From JBBSGA01 sp038254585 (GTDB lineage Bacteria; Chloroflexota; Chloroflexia; Chloroflexales; Kallotenuaceae): a stretch of DNA of 9,937 nucleotides. The notes under the pieces are model-generated. The model ran no database searches. It saw only the letters and a program-made list of their open reading frames with translations, and was not told the DNA's origin. Made by a program: the position numbers and the translations under genes. Below, one piece after another: positions 1 through 9,291 of the stretch. Positions within the stretch are counted from its first letter, which is position 1. The number at the start of each line of letters is the position of its first letter. The stretch is taken from positions 1-9,937 of the forward strand of contig JBBSGA010000228.1 of NCBI GenBank assembly GCA_038254585.1, written 5' to 3'.

Positions 1-1
1 C

Positions 2-364
2 TACCTGGCCGGCCTTCAGGATGTTCCTCAGGAGCTCTATGAGGCGGCGGAGCTCGACGGCGCGCGCTGGTGGGATCGAACCCTGCATTTGACCCTCCCG
101 TTCATGAGCCCGTACATCCTCTTCAGCGTGATCCAGATGGTGATCGGCGTATTCCAATACTTCACCCAGGTCGCGGTCATGACCGCGGGTGGCCCGGCCG
201 ACTCGACACGCGTGTACGCCTTTTATCTCTACCAAAACGCGTTCACCTTCTTCAAGATGGGGTACGCCAGCGCGATGGCCTGGCTGCTCTTCATCTTCGT
301 CGTGATCCTGACGATCATCATCTTCCGTACGTCGGCGCGCCGGGTCTACTACGGCGGGCAATAG
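2..364 (+). CDS. Sugar ABC transporter permease, MalF/UgpA type (5' truncated)
   Basis: This is the last 120 residues of an inner-membrane permease; the start lies before the window. The reading frame is open from base 2. At residues 14-21 of the fragment is EAAELDGA, followed by a WW pair and the LPFMSP segment. This is the EAA loop of binding-protein-dependent permeases, which docks onto the ATPase. Two hydrophobic spans follow, at about residues 36-58 and 88-112, with the loop MTAGGPADSTRVYAFYLYQ between them, which is typical of the CUT1 carbohydrate family. The stop codon TAG at 362-364 lies 12 bases before the next permease and inside its ribosome binding site, so the two are probably translationally coupled. 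It should pair with that permease as a heterodimer. The sugar imported is inferred from the rhamnose genes downstream; nothing in the permease itself fixes it. Confidence 0.93.
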   Translation, partial: YLAGLQDVPQELYEAAELDGARWWDRTLHLTLPFMSPYILFSVIQMVIGVFQYFTQVAVMTAGGPADSTRVYAFYLYQNAFTFFKMGYASAMAWLLFIFVVILTIIIFRTSARRVYYGGQ

Positions 365-374
365 GAGGAAGGAG
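363..374 (+). promoter_or_regulatory. Ribosome binding site overlapping the upstream stop codon
   Basis: AGGAGG at 363-368 overlaps the TAG stop of the first permease and lies 8 bases before the ATG at 377. A second AAGGAG follows at 370-374. The overlap suggests coupled translation, which would keep the two permease subunits at equal levels. Confidence 0.8.
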
Positions 375-376
375 CG

Positions 377-1264
377 ATGGCGAACATAACCGAAGCGCGT
401 CCCCTGGCAGGTGGCCGCACAACCGAGCAGCGCCGCTTGAATCCGAAGACCATCGAGTCGATCGTGTCTCACGCCGTACTGATCATACTCAGCCTGGTAT
501 TTATTACCCCGTTTCTCTGGCTGCTGACGACTTCGGTCAAGCCTGAGAGCGAGATCTTCGCCTTTCCGCCGGTCTGGATTCCGCATCCGGTGATCTTCAG
601 CCACTACCTGACGGGGCTCCAATTCATCCCCTTCCTCACGTACCTGAAGAACACGCTGCTCTACTGCGGCCTCGCCATCCTCGGCACCATCATCTCGTCG
701 AGCCTCGTGGCCTACAGTCTGGCGCGCATCCCGTGGCGTGGGCGCAACATCCTCCTCCTGATCATCGTCGGGACGATGATCGTGCCCGGCCAGGTCACCA
801 TGATCCCGCTATTCCTCGTCTTCAAGAATCTCGGCTGGCTCGACTCACTCAAGCCACTGATTGTGCCGCACTTCTTCGGGGTCCCGTTCTTCATCTTTTT
901 GCTGCGCCAGTTCTTCATGACGATCCCGAACGAGCTCACGGAGGCGGCACGTATCGACGGCGCCAGCGAGTTCCAGATCTACTGGTCGGTCATCATGCCG
1001 CTGGCCAAGCCCGTGCTCGCGACGGTCGGACTCTTCACCTTCCTCAACACCTGGAACGACTTCCTCGGCCCCTTGGTCTACTTGAGCTCGCCCGAGCACT
1101 ACACGCTCTCGCTCGGGCTGGCCCAGTTTCGGGGCGAACACGCCTCCCTATGGGGACCGATGATGGCGGTCACGACGGTGATGACCGTGCCCGTGATCAT
1201 TGCATTCTTTTTTGCCCAGCGCACGTTCATTCAGGGCATCACGCTGACAGGCATCAAGGGCTAG
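377..1264 (+). CDS. Sugar ABC transporter permease, MalG/UgpE type
   Basis: A 295-residue integral membrane protein, the usual length for the second permease of a CUT1 carbohydrate importer. Six hydrophobic segments can be seen at about residues 29-51, 92-115, 124-148, 158-178, 213-230 and 260-281. The ATPase-contacting EAA loop is EAARIDGASEF at 189-199, followed by IMPLAKP near 206-212. The protein ends in the QGITLTGIKG tail that is characteristic of MalG-like subunits. The long polar N-terminus before the first span is cytoplasmic. The ATG at 377 is well supported by AGGAGG at 363-368. No ATPase gene is adjacent; many CUT1 importers borrow a shared MsmK/UgpC-like ATPase, so this is not a defect. 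Context suggests the substrate is a rhamnose-containing oligosaccharide or glycoside, which is inference from neighbours only. Confidence 0.95.
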   Translation: MANITEARPLAGGRTTEQRRLNPKTIESIVSHAVLIILSLVFITPFLWLLTTSVKPESEIFAFPPVWIPHPVIFSHYLTGLQFIPFLTYLKNTLLYCGLAILGTIISSSLVAYSLARIPWRGRNILLLIIVGTMIVPGQVTMIPLFLVFKNLGWLDSLKPLIVPHFFGVPFFIFLLRQFFMTIPNELTEAARIDGASEFQIYWSVIMPLAKPVLATVGLFTFLNTWNDFLGPLVYLSSPEHYTLSLGLAQFRGEHASLWGPMMAVTTVMTVPVIIAFFFAQRTFIQGITLTGIKG

Positions 1265-1284
1265 CGACGACTCCGTGCGCGCCT

Positions 1285-1293
1285 GAGGAGGAG
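1285..1293 (+). promoter_or_regulatory. Ribosome binding site of the aldolase/dehydrogenase gene
   Basis: GAGGAGGAG lies 7 bases before the ATG at 1301, in the 36-base gap after the permease stop. It favours 1301 over the in-frame ATG at 1307. No terminator or promoter is visible in the gap, so the gene looks co-transcribed with the permeases. Confidence 0.75.
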
Positions 1294-1300
1294 CAAAAAG

Positions 1301-3505
<2,205 letters not shown>

Positions 3506-3543
3506 GAGAGCTCGCGAGGAGGCCTGAACAGGTTGATAATTCT

Positions 3544-3550
3544 GAGGAGG
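3544..3550 (+). promoter_or_regulatory. Ribosome binding site of the GH78-like gene
   Basis: GAGGAGG lies 10 bases before the ATG at 3561. An identical GAGGAGG occurs upstream at 3516-3522, without an appropriately placed start in the real reading frame. The 55-base gap between genes shows no clear terminator. Confidence 0.65.
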
Positions 3551-3560
3551 ATCGGCCCTG

Positions 3561-6083
3561 ATGTCTGCACCAATCACCCCGCAAGACTTTTCGGAGATCC
3601 ATTGGCAGGGCCATTGGATCTGGGTGCCCGAAGAGCCGATCGAGCCGGCCGGTTTCATGTCGGCCGGGATCGACCCACAGGCGAAGGAGGCCCACGGCCT
3701 CTTCCGCAAAACGATCCACCTCGACACCATCCCCGATCGCGCGCCTGCCCGCATCACCGCCGACTCGCGCTATGCCCTCTTCGTCAACGGCCAGGAAGTC
3801 TTTCGCGGCCCGATCCGAAGCCAGCCGCGCCGGCTCCATTACGACCTGTTCGACCTGGCGCCCTATCTCGAGCCCGGTCAGAACGTCCTAGCGATCTACG
3901 TCAAGTATTACGGGACGCCCAAGTCCTACTGGATGCCCGCCGTGCCCAACCTGACGCTGGGCCGGACGGGCATCCTGGTCTTCGAGGCGAATCTCGGCGA
4001 GGCGGGCTGGCTGGTGAGCGACGCGACCTGGAAGGCGAAGAAGGCCGACGCCTGGAGCGGCGACTGGCGCGGCGAGCTCGAGGACCCGGTCGGCGGCGGT
4101 GTTCCGCTCGAGGTCTTCGACGCCCGCCGCTTCCCCTACGCGTGGCGCGAGGCCGGGTTCGACGATAGCGCGTGGGGCCCGGCCCGCGTCGTGCCGGCCA
4201 TGCACATCGGCGGCTTCGCTCACAGCCAGCCGCCCACAGATCCCTACGGTCCGCTCTACCCACGCTCGATAGCGAAGCTCGACGGCGAGCTCAGGCTGCC
4301 GGCGGCCGTGCAGATCGAGACGCTCGAGGGACTCGTAGACGCGGCGATTATTAGCCCGGTCAAACGCGTCGCGGCAGCGGCGAGCCTTGCCATCTTAAGC
4401 ACCGCCGGGCCCACGCCCGGAGTGCGCCCGCTGCCGCTCACGGTCGAGGTCCCGGCCGGCGGTATGGCGCGGCTGATCCTCGACATGGGGCGCATCGTCT
4501 CCGGCTTGGTCGGGTTCGAGCTCGGCGCGCCCGCCGGCACCGTCCTCGACCTTTCCTACGTCGAGGAGCCGGTCAAAGGTCCCTCCCGCGAGGTCGTCAG
4601 CGTGCATGCCGGCTCGCGCTACACTGCGCGGGGCGAAGACGACCACTTCCAGGTATTTGACTCGAATGGCCTGCGCTACGCGTACATTCTGATACATGGG
4701 GTGCAAGGCACGGTCACGCTGCAACGCTTTTGGGTACAGGAGCAGCTCTACCCCTGGCAGGACGGCGCCAGCTTCAGCTGTGACGACGAGGAGCTCAACC
4801 GCATCTTCCAAGCGGGCATCCGCACCGTACAACTCAACTCGCACGACGCCTTCATCGACTGTCCCACGCGCGAGCAGCGATCCTGGGTGGGCGACGGCGT
4901 CGTCCATCAGATGGTGCACCTGGCCACGAATCGCGACTGGCGGCTGGCCTGGTACTACCTCACGCTGGGCAACTCGCCACGCTCCGACGGCATCCTGCCG
5001 ATGAGCGTGGTGGGCGACATCGAGGCCAGTGGCGGCTTCACCATCCCCGACTGGGCGCTACACTGGGTGCACGGCGTCTCCAACTGCTACCACTACAGCG
5101 GCGATCGGGACGCCGTCAAAGCCCTGATGCCCACCGTCGAGCGGATCTTGCGCTGGTACGTACCCTATCAGACGTCCGGCGGCGTGCTGAAGGACCTGAC
5201 CGAATGGAACCTGGTGGACTGGTCCAGTGTCCTGGTCGAGGACACCAGCGCAGTAATCACGGCACTGTGGGCGCGCGGTCTGCGCGAGTTCGCGGAGATG
5301 GCGGCCTGGCTGGAGGAACGCGGCAGCCAGCGCTGGGCCGAGGGATTGTACGAGAAGGCCCGCGCGGGCTTCGAGGTCTTCTGGGACGAAGCGCGCGGCT
5401 CGTACGTGGACCACATCGTGGACGGGGCGCAGCGGCCGGAGATGAGCCAGCTGGCGGGAGCCCTGGCGGTCGTCTCCGGCCTAGCTCCTGAGAGGCGCCG
5501 GGGCCGCATCGTCGACACGATCACCGATCCGGAGCGGCTAGTCGTGCGCTCCTGGACAGGGGGTAACGAGGGTGAGTATGCCCAGGAGAAGCTGCAGAAG
5601 CAGTTCCAGGGCATCTACGAGACCGACTGGGATGCCACGCGACAGATCGTGCTTGCCGAGCCCTTCATGAGCTACGTCGTGCACGACGCCGTGGCCCTGG
5701 CAGGCCGGGCTGACCGGCTCCCCGATCTCTACCGCCGCTGGTCGGAGTTCCTCGTGGACGGCTACGACACCATCGGCGAGTGCTGGGGCTGGGGCACGCA
5801 TGTCCATGGCTGGAGCTGCACGCCCACGCGCGACATGATCTTCTACACCCTGGGCGTCACCCCGGCCGAGCCGGGCTACGCCAGTGCGCGCATCGCCCCG
5901 CGCCTCGGCCGGCTGTCCTGGGCCGCGGGAACCGTGCCAACGCCCCACGGCCTGATTACGGTGGAGGTCACCGCCGAGTCCGTAACGGTCGACGCGCCCG
6001 TGCCCGTCATCATAGACCTCGACGGCCAGCCACCCCGAGCTTTCCCGCCCGGGCGAAACGAGCTGCCGGCCAGACCAATGTGA
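3561..6083 (+). CDS. Divergent GH78-like alpha-L-rhamnosidase
   Basis: An 840-residue glycoside hydrolase with no signal peptide or membrane span, so probably cytoplasmic. Residues about 14-220 form a beta-sandwich of the bacterial rhamnosidase N-terminal type (RYALFVNGQEVFRGP near 70-84). Residues about 295-390 form the concanavalin-like domain (LILDMGRIVSGLVGFELG). The (alpha/alpha)6 catalytic domain starts near 420. Its signature is DCPTREQRSWVGD at 433-445; by alignment with GH78, Glu438 is the general acid, with Trp442 and Asp445 conserved. Glu740 in GECWGWG, followed by HGWSCTPTRD and LGVTPAEPGY, fits the general-base region. The motif is one residue shorter than in the next gene, so this is a different GH78 subtype. 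It would remove terminal alpha-L-rhamnose from an imported glycoside. Linkage and substrate cannot be read from the sequence, and another alpha-linked deoxysugar is possible. Confidence 0.85.
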   Translation: MSAPITPQDFSEIHWQGHWIWVPEEPIEPAGFMSAGIDPQAKEAHGLFRKTIHLDTIPDRAPARITADSRYALFVNGQEVFRGPIRSQPRRLHYDLFDLAPYLEPGQNVLAIYVKYYGTPKSYWMPAVPNLTLGRTGILVFEANLGEAGWLVSDATWKAKKADAWSGDWRGELEDPVGGGVPLEVFDARRFPYAWREAGFDDSAWGPARVVPAMHIGGFAHSQPPTDPYGPLYPRSIAKLDGELRLPAAVQIETLEGLVDAAIISPVKRVAAAASLAILSTAGPTPGVRPLPLTVEVPAGGMARLILDMGRIVSGLVGFELGAPAGTVLDLSYVEEPVKGPSREVVSVHAGSRYTARGEDDHFQVFDSNGLRYAYILIHGVQGTVTLQRFWVQEQLYPWQDGASFSCDDEELNRIFQAGIRTVQLNSHDAFIDCPTREQRSWVGDGVVHQMVHLATNRDWRLAWYYLTLGNSPRSDGILPMSVVGDIEASGGFTIPDWALHWVHGVSNCYHYSGDRDAVKALMPTVERILRWYVPYQTSGGVLKDLTEWNLVDWSSVLVEDTSAVITALWARGLREFAEMAAWLEERGSQRWAEGLYEKARAGFEVFWDEARGSYVDHIVDGAQRPEMSQLAGALAVVSGLAPERRRGRIVDTITDPERLVVRSWTGGNEGEYAQEKLQKQFQGIYETDWDATRQIVLAEPFMSYVVHDAVALAGRADRLPDLYRRWSEFLVDGYDTIGECWGWGTHVHGWSCTPTRDMIFYTLGVTPAEPGYASARIAPRLGRLSWAAGTVPTPHGLITVEVTAESVTVDAPVPVIIDLDGQPPRAFPPGRNELPARPM

Positions 6084-6189
6084 CCCATGGGACCCAGCAA
6101 TGTCGGGCTCAGCGACTTCACGTCAACGCCAGTTGTGGGAGAGCTTTCTTCAAGACCGTTCTCACGCTCCCGAGATGGAAGGAGACACA
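6084..6189 (+). other. Intergenic spacer between the two GH78 genes
   Basis: This 106-base gap is the longest inside the operon. It contains a weak possible hairpin (GAGAGC at 6139-6144 with GTTCTC at 6158-6163, one G-T pair, 13-base loop). I see no convincing promoter and no U-tract. In-frame ATGs at 6100 and 6175 lie in it but look unused. Confidence 0.4.
6179..6184 (+). promoter_or_regulatory. Ribosome binding site that sets the start of the canonical GH78 gene
   Basis: AAGGAG lies 5 bases before the ATG at 6190. No comparable site precedes the in-frame ATG at 6100. The 30 residues that would be added by the earlier start also do not resemble a rhamnosidase N-terminus or a signal peptide, so 6190 is preferred. 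Confidence 0.75.
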
Positions 6190-9060
6190 ATGACACACGC
6201 AGGTTCGACGCCGGCCGATGAGACAGCAGAAATCACAATCAACGATGTGCGCTTCGAGCACCGCCTCGACGCGCTTGGCATTGGAACAGCTGAGCCACGG
6301 CTGTCCTGGATCGTCACCACGAGGACCGATGGGTGGCGACAGGCGGCGTACGAGCTCGAGGCCCATGGGCCGAACGGCGGCGTGCGCGGCGGAACGGGAC
6401 GGGTCGAATCCGGCAAGTCTGTGCTCGTGCCCTGGCCTTTCGACCCGCTCGCATCCCGCGAGCGGGTCACGGTGCGGGTGCGCGTCTGGGGCGCGGACGG
6501 GCAGCCGTCGGCGTGGAGCCCGCGGACTGCGGTTGAGGCCGGGCTGCTCGATGCCGATGACTGGAGCGCGCGGTTCGTTACGCCCGCCTGGGAGGAGGAC
6601 ACCTCCCGGCCACAGCCCGGCCCGCTGCTGCGCCGCGAGTTCGACGTTGGACCAGGCGTGGCGCGGGCGCGGCTGTACGTGACGGCGCTCGGCGTGTACG
6701 AGGCGCAGATCAATGGCGCCGCGGTCGGCGATCACGTCCTTGCGCCGGGGTGGACCAGCTACAGCCACCGCCTGCGATACCAGACGTTCGACGTGACGGG
6801 TCTCCTACATGAAGGCCGCAACGCGATCGGCGCCATGCTGGGCGACGGCTGGTATCGCGGCCGGCTCGGCTTCGGCGGCGGCCGTCGCAACATCTATGGC
6901 GACCGGCTCGCGCTGCTGGCTCAGCTCGAGATCGACTATGTGGACGGGACGCACGAGGTCGTCGTCACCGACGATGGTTGGCGGGCCATTCGCGGACCGA
7001 TTGTCACGAGCGATATCTATGACGGCGAAACCTACGATGCCCGCCTAGAGCGCGCCGGCTGGTCGACGGCGGGCTACGCCGACCGAGACTGGACGAGCGT
7101 ACGGCAGCTCGACCGCGATCGCGGCACGCTCGTCGCGCCGACCGGGCCGCCCGTGCGCCGGACCGAACTGATCGTGCCGGTCGCCATCACGACGTCGCCC
7201 TCGGGCAAGACCCTCGTCGACTTCGGCCAGAATCTCGTCGGCCGGCTCCGCCTGACCGTCCAGGGCGCGGCCGGACAAACGGTTACGCTCCGCCACGCCG
7301 AGGTCCTCGAACATGGCGAGCTGGGCACACGCCCACTGCGGGCGGCGAAGGCCACCGATCAGTACACCCTCCGAGGCAACGGGGTAGAAACCTGGGAGCC
7401 GCGGTTCACCTTCCATGGCTTCCGGTATGCCGAGGTGGAGGGCTGGCCGGGCAAACTGCGCGCGGGTGACCTCGTGGCCGTGGTCTGTCACTCGGACATG
7501 GAGCGCACGGGCTGGTTTGAGTGCTCTGACCCGTTGATCAACCGGCTTCACGCGAACGTCGTTTGGGGCATGCGCGGCAACTTCCTCGACGTCCCGACCG
7601 ACTGCCCGCAGCGCGATGAGCGCCTGGGTTGGACGGGCGACATCCAGGTGTTCGCGCCCACCGCCTCCTTTCTCTATGACGCCGCCGGATTCCTCCAATC
7701 GTGGCTGGCAGACGTGGCCGCCGATCAACAAGACGGCGTCGTCCCTTTTGTCGTGCCCAACGTGATCCAAGGACCGCCTCGCCCGGCAGCCGCGTGGGGC
7801 GACGCCGCGGTGATCGTCCCGTGGGTGTTGTACCAGCGCTACGGCGACACAGGCGTCCTGGCCGACCAATTCGAGAGCATGCGCGGCTGGGTCGACCACA
7901 TCGCCTCCCTGGCGGGTGAGCGGGGACTGTGGGACCGCGGCTTCCAGTTCGGCGACTGGCTCGACCCGAGCGCCCCACCGGACCGGCCTGCCGCGGCGCG
8001 CACCAGCCCGCAGATCGTCGCCACCGCCTACCTCGCTCGCTCGGCTGAACTGGTTGGACAAGCTGCCGGCGTGCTCGGCAGGGCCGAGGATGAGGCGCGC
8101 TACCTGGCCCTCGCTTCGAAGGTGCGCGAGGCGTTCGCCGATGAGTACGTTACGCCGAACGGGCGCCTCGCCAGCGACGCGACGACGGCCTACGCGCTCG
8201 CGATCGAATTCAGCCTGCTCCGCGACGAGACTCAGCGGCGGCATGCCGGAGAGCGGCTCTTGGCACTCGTGCGCGAGAGTAGATACCGTGTAAGTACGGG
8301 CTTCGTGGGGACTCCGCTGATCTGCGATGCGCTGTGTAACGTCGGCGCCTATGACGCCGCCTTCCGGCTGATCACCGAGCGCGAATGCCCGTCATGGCTC
8401 TACCCGGTCACGATGGGCGCCACCACGATCTGGGAGCGGTGGGATAGCATGCTGCCGGACGGCTCGATCAATCCTGGAGAAATGACGTCGTTCAACCACT
8501 ACGCCCTTGGGGCCGTGGCCGACTGGCTGCATCGGACCGTGGCCGGCCTGGCGGCCGGGGAGCCGGGATATCGCCGGCTGGAAATTCGTCCACGTCCCGG
8601 TGGCGGCCTCACGCATGCGCGCGCACGCCACCGAACGCCCTATGGCATGGCCGAGTCCGGGTGGAGCATCGCGGATGGGCAGATCCAGGTTGAGGTCGCC
8701 GTCCCACCCAACACGACGGCCAGCGTCACGCTCCCCTCGAGCGAGGCGGAGCCAGTGGAGGTTGGCGCCGGAACGCACCACTGGTCGTACCCGTACCCGG
8801 ACTCGAACTCGACCCGCCCGCCGCTGACGCTGGACAGCACGCTCGCGGCGCTTATCGACGAGCCAGATGCCTGGAGCTCGGTGGTAGCGATCATGCACCA
8901 GCATGCGCCGGGGCTGGTCAACAGGATGGAGGGCAGCCTCCAGGACAACAGCGACATGACGTTGGCACAGCTGCTTTCCCTGCGGCCGAACTCCGATGCG
9001 TTGCGTGCGGCCCTCGAGGCGGCACTGGCAGCTGGTCGGCAAGAGCACGAACTGGCGTGA
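6190..9060 (+). CDS. Alpha-L-rhamnosidase, GH78, with extra C-terminal tail
   Basis: A 956-residue enzyme from the preferred ATG at 6190, close to the usual GH78 size. The N-terminal domain has EPRLSWIV near 35-42 and an all-beta segment to about 140. The rhamnosidase N-terminal sandwich follows (ARLYVTALGVYEAQINGA), then the concanavalin-like domain (LVDFGQNLVGRLRLTV). The catalytic barrel carries DCPQRDERLGWTGD at 471-484; Glu477 aligns with the GH78 general acid, with Trp481 and Asp484 at the expected spacing. FGDWLDP includes Asp589 and Trp590. GATTIWERWDSM includes Glu749, aligning with the general base, followed by MTSFNHYALGAV. Spacing between the two glutamates is close to that of characterised GH78 enzymes. 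Residues about 878-956 form an unusual helical tail after the beta C-terminal domain. There is no signal peptide, so action on imported rhamnosides in the cytoplasm is expected. Confidence 0.95.
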   Translation: MTHAGSTPADETAEITINDVRFEHRLDALGIGTAEPRLSWIVTTRTDGWRQAAYELEAHGPNGGVRGGTGRVESGKSVLVPWPFDPLASRERVTVRVRVWGADGQPSAWSPRTAVEAGLLDADDWSARFVTPAWEEDTSRPQPGPLLRREFDVGPGVARARLYVTALGVYEAQINGAAVGDHVLAPGWTSYSHRLRYQTFDVTGLLHEGRNAIGAMLGDGWYRGRLGFGGGRRNIYGDRLALLAQLEIDYVDGTHEVVVTDDGWRAIRGPIVTSDIYDGETYDARLERAGWSTAGYADRDWTSVRQLDRDRGTLVAPTGPPVRRTELIVPVAITTSPSGKTLVDFGQNLVGRLRLTVQGAAGQTVTLRHAEVLEHGELGTRPLRAAKATDQYTLRGNGVETWEPRFTFHGFRYAEVEGWPGKLRAGDLVAVVCHSDMERTGWFECSDPLINRLHANVVWGMRGNFLDVPTDCPQRDERLGWTGDIQVFAPTASFLYDAAGFLQSWLADVAADQQDGVVPFVVPNVIQGPPRPAAAWGDAAVIVPWVLYQRYGDTGVLADQFESMRGWVDHIASLAGERGLWDRGFQFGDWLDPSAPPDRPAAARTSPQIVATAYLARSAELVGQAAGVLGRAEDEARYLALASKVREAFADEYVTPNGRLASDATTAYALAIEFSLLRDETQRRHAGERLLALVRESRYRVSTGFVGTPLICDALCNVGAYDAAFRLITERECPSWLYPVTMGATTIWERWDSMLPDGSINPGEMTSFNHYALGAVADWLHRTVAGLAAGEPGYRRLEIRPRPGGGLTHARARHRTPYGMAESGWSIADGQIQVEVAVPPNTTASVTLPSSEAEPVEVGAGTHHWSYPYPDSNSTRPPLTLDSTLAALIDEPDAWSSVVAIMHQHAPGLVNRMEGSLQDNSDMTLAQLLSLRPNSDALRAALEAALAAGRQEHELA

Positions 9061-9217
9061 CGGAATGGCGGGCGTTGCCCGGCTGCCAGCGCTCTCCGGC
9101 GCCAGGTCACCGAACATTGAGGCACGCCCGCACATCCTTATGGGCCTGACCTGTCAGGGCTACTTCGCATATCCGTTCTGAAAATAGGGCAGATACGCGG
9201 AGTAGCCGGCTCAGCTC
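9061..9217 (+). other. Gene-free spacer with weak hairpins
   Basis: I see no gene here. Two small inverted repeats are present: CGGGC with GCCCG (9069-9073 and 9077-9081) and CCTGA with TCAGG (9145-9149 and 9154-9158). Neither is followed by a run of T, so neither is a convincing intrinsic terminator, although one is expected somewhere between the operon and the promoter at 9218. Confidence 0.4.
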
Positions 9218-9246
9218 TTGACAAAGGCGACGCCATCGAATATTGT
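9218..9246 (+). promoter_or_regulatory. Sigma-70-type promoter of the GntR regulator
   Basis: A perfect -35 box TTGACA (9218-9223) is separated by exactly 17 bases from the -10 box TATTGT (9241-9246, four of six consensus bases). Transcription would start near 9253, giving a leader of roughly 30-40 bases before the regulator's start codon. This is the clearest promoter in the window. Confidence 0.72.
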
Positions 9247-9247
9247 G

Positions 9248-9270
9248 ACTGGGTGATCATATGACACAGT
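9248..9270. promoter_or_regulatory. Imperfect palindrome, likely operator over the start site
   Basis: The left arm ACTGGGTGAT (9248-9257) and right arm ATGACACAGT (9261-9270) match as inverted repeats at 8 of 10 positions around a 3-base centre. The palindrome begins one base after the -10 box and covers the expected transcription start, the classic place for a repressor to block initiation. GntR/FCD regulators are dimers that bind such palindromes and commonly autoregulate. The hexamer CAGTGA also recurs at 9267-9272 and 9281-9286. Binding by the adjacent regulator is inferred. Confidence 0.55.
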
Positions 9271-9291
9271 GACAAGACCGCAGTGAATGTA

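Noticed and set aside
3533..4168. Possible gene starting at TTG 3533 behind the first GAGGAGG
   Set aside because: Arg- and Pro-rich translation overlapping the strongly supported rhamnosidase in another frame; no family features.
6139..6163. Hairpin between the two rhamnosidase genes as an attenuator
   Set aside because: Short stem with a G-T pair and a 13-base loop, no U-tract and no anti-terminator alternative visible.
6100..6189. Earlier start for the second rhamnosidase adding 30 residues
   Set aside because: No ribosome binding site in front of 6100. The added residues look like neither a signal peptide nor a rhamnosidase N-terminus, while 6190 has AAGGAG at good spacing.
7045..8244. 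Minus-strand open frame of 399 codons inside the GH78 gene
   Set aside because: Shadow of the catalytic domain coding sequence, with biased Arg/Ala/Gly composition and no motif.
9145..9158. CCTGA/TCAGG hairpin as the operon terminator
   Set aside because: Only five base pairs and no following T-run; kept only as a weak hairpin in the spacer.
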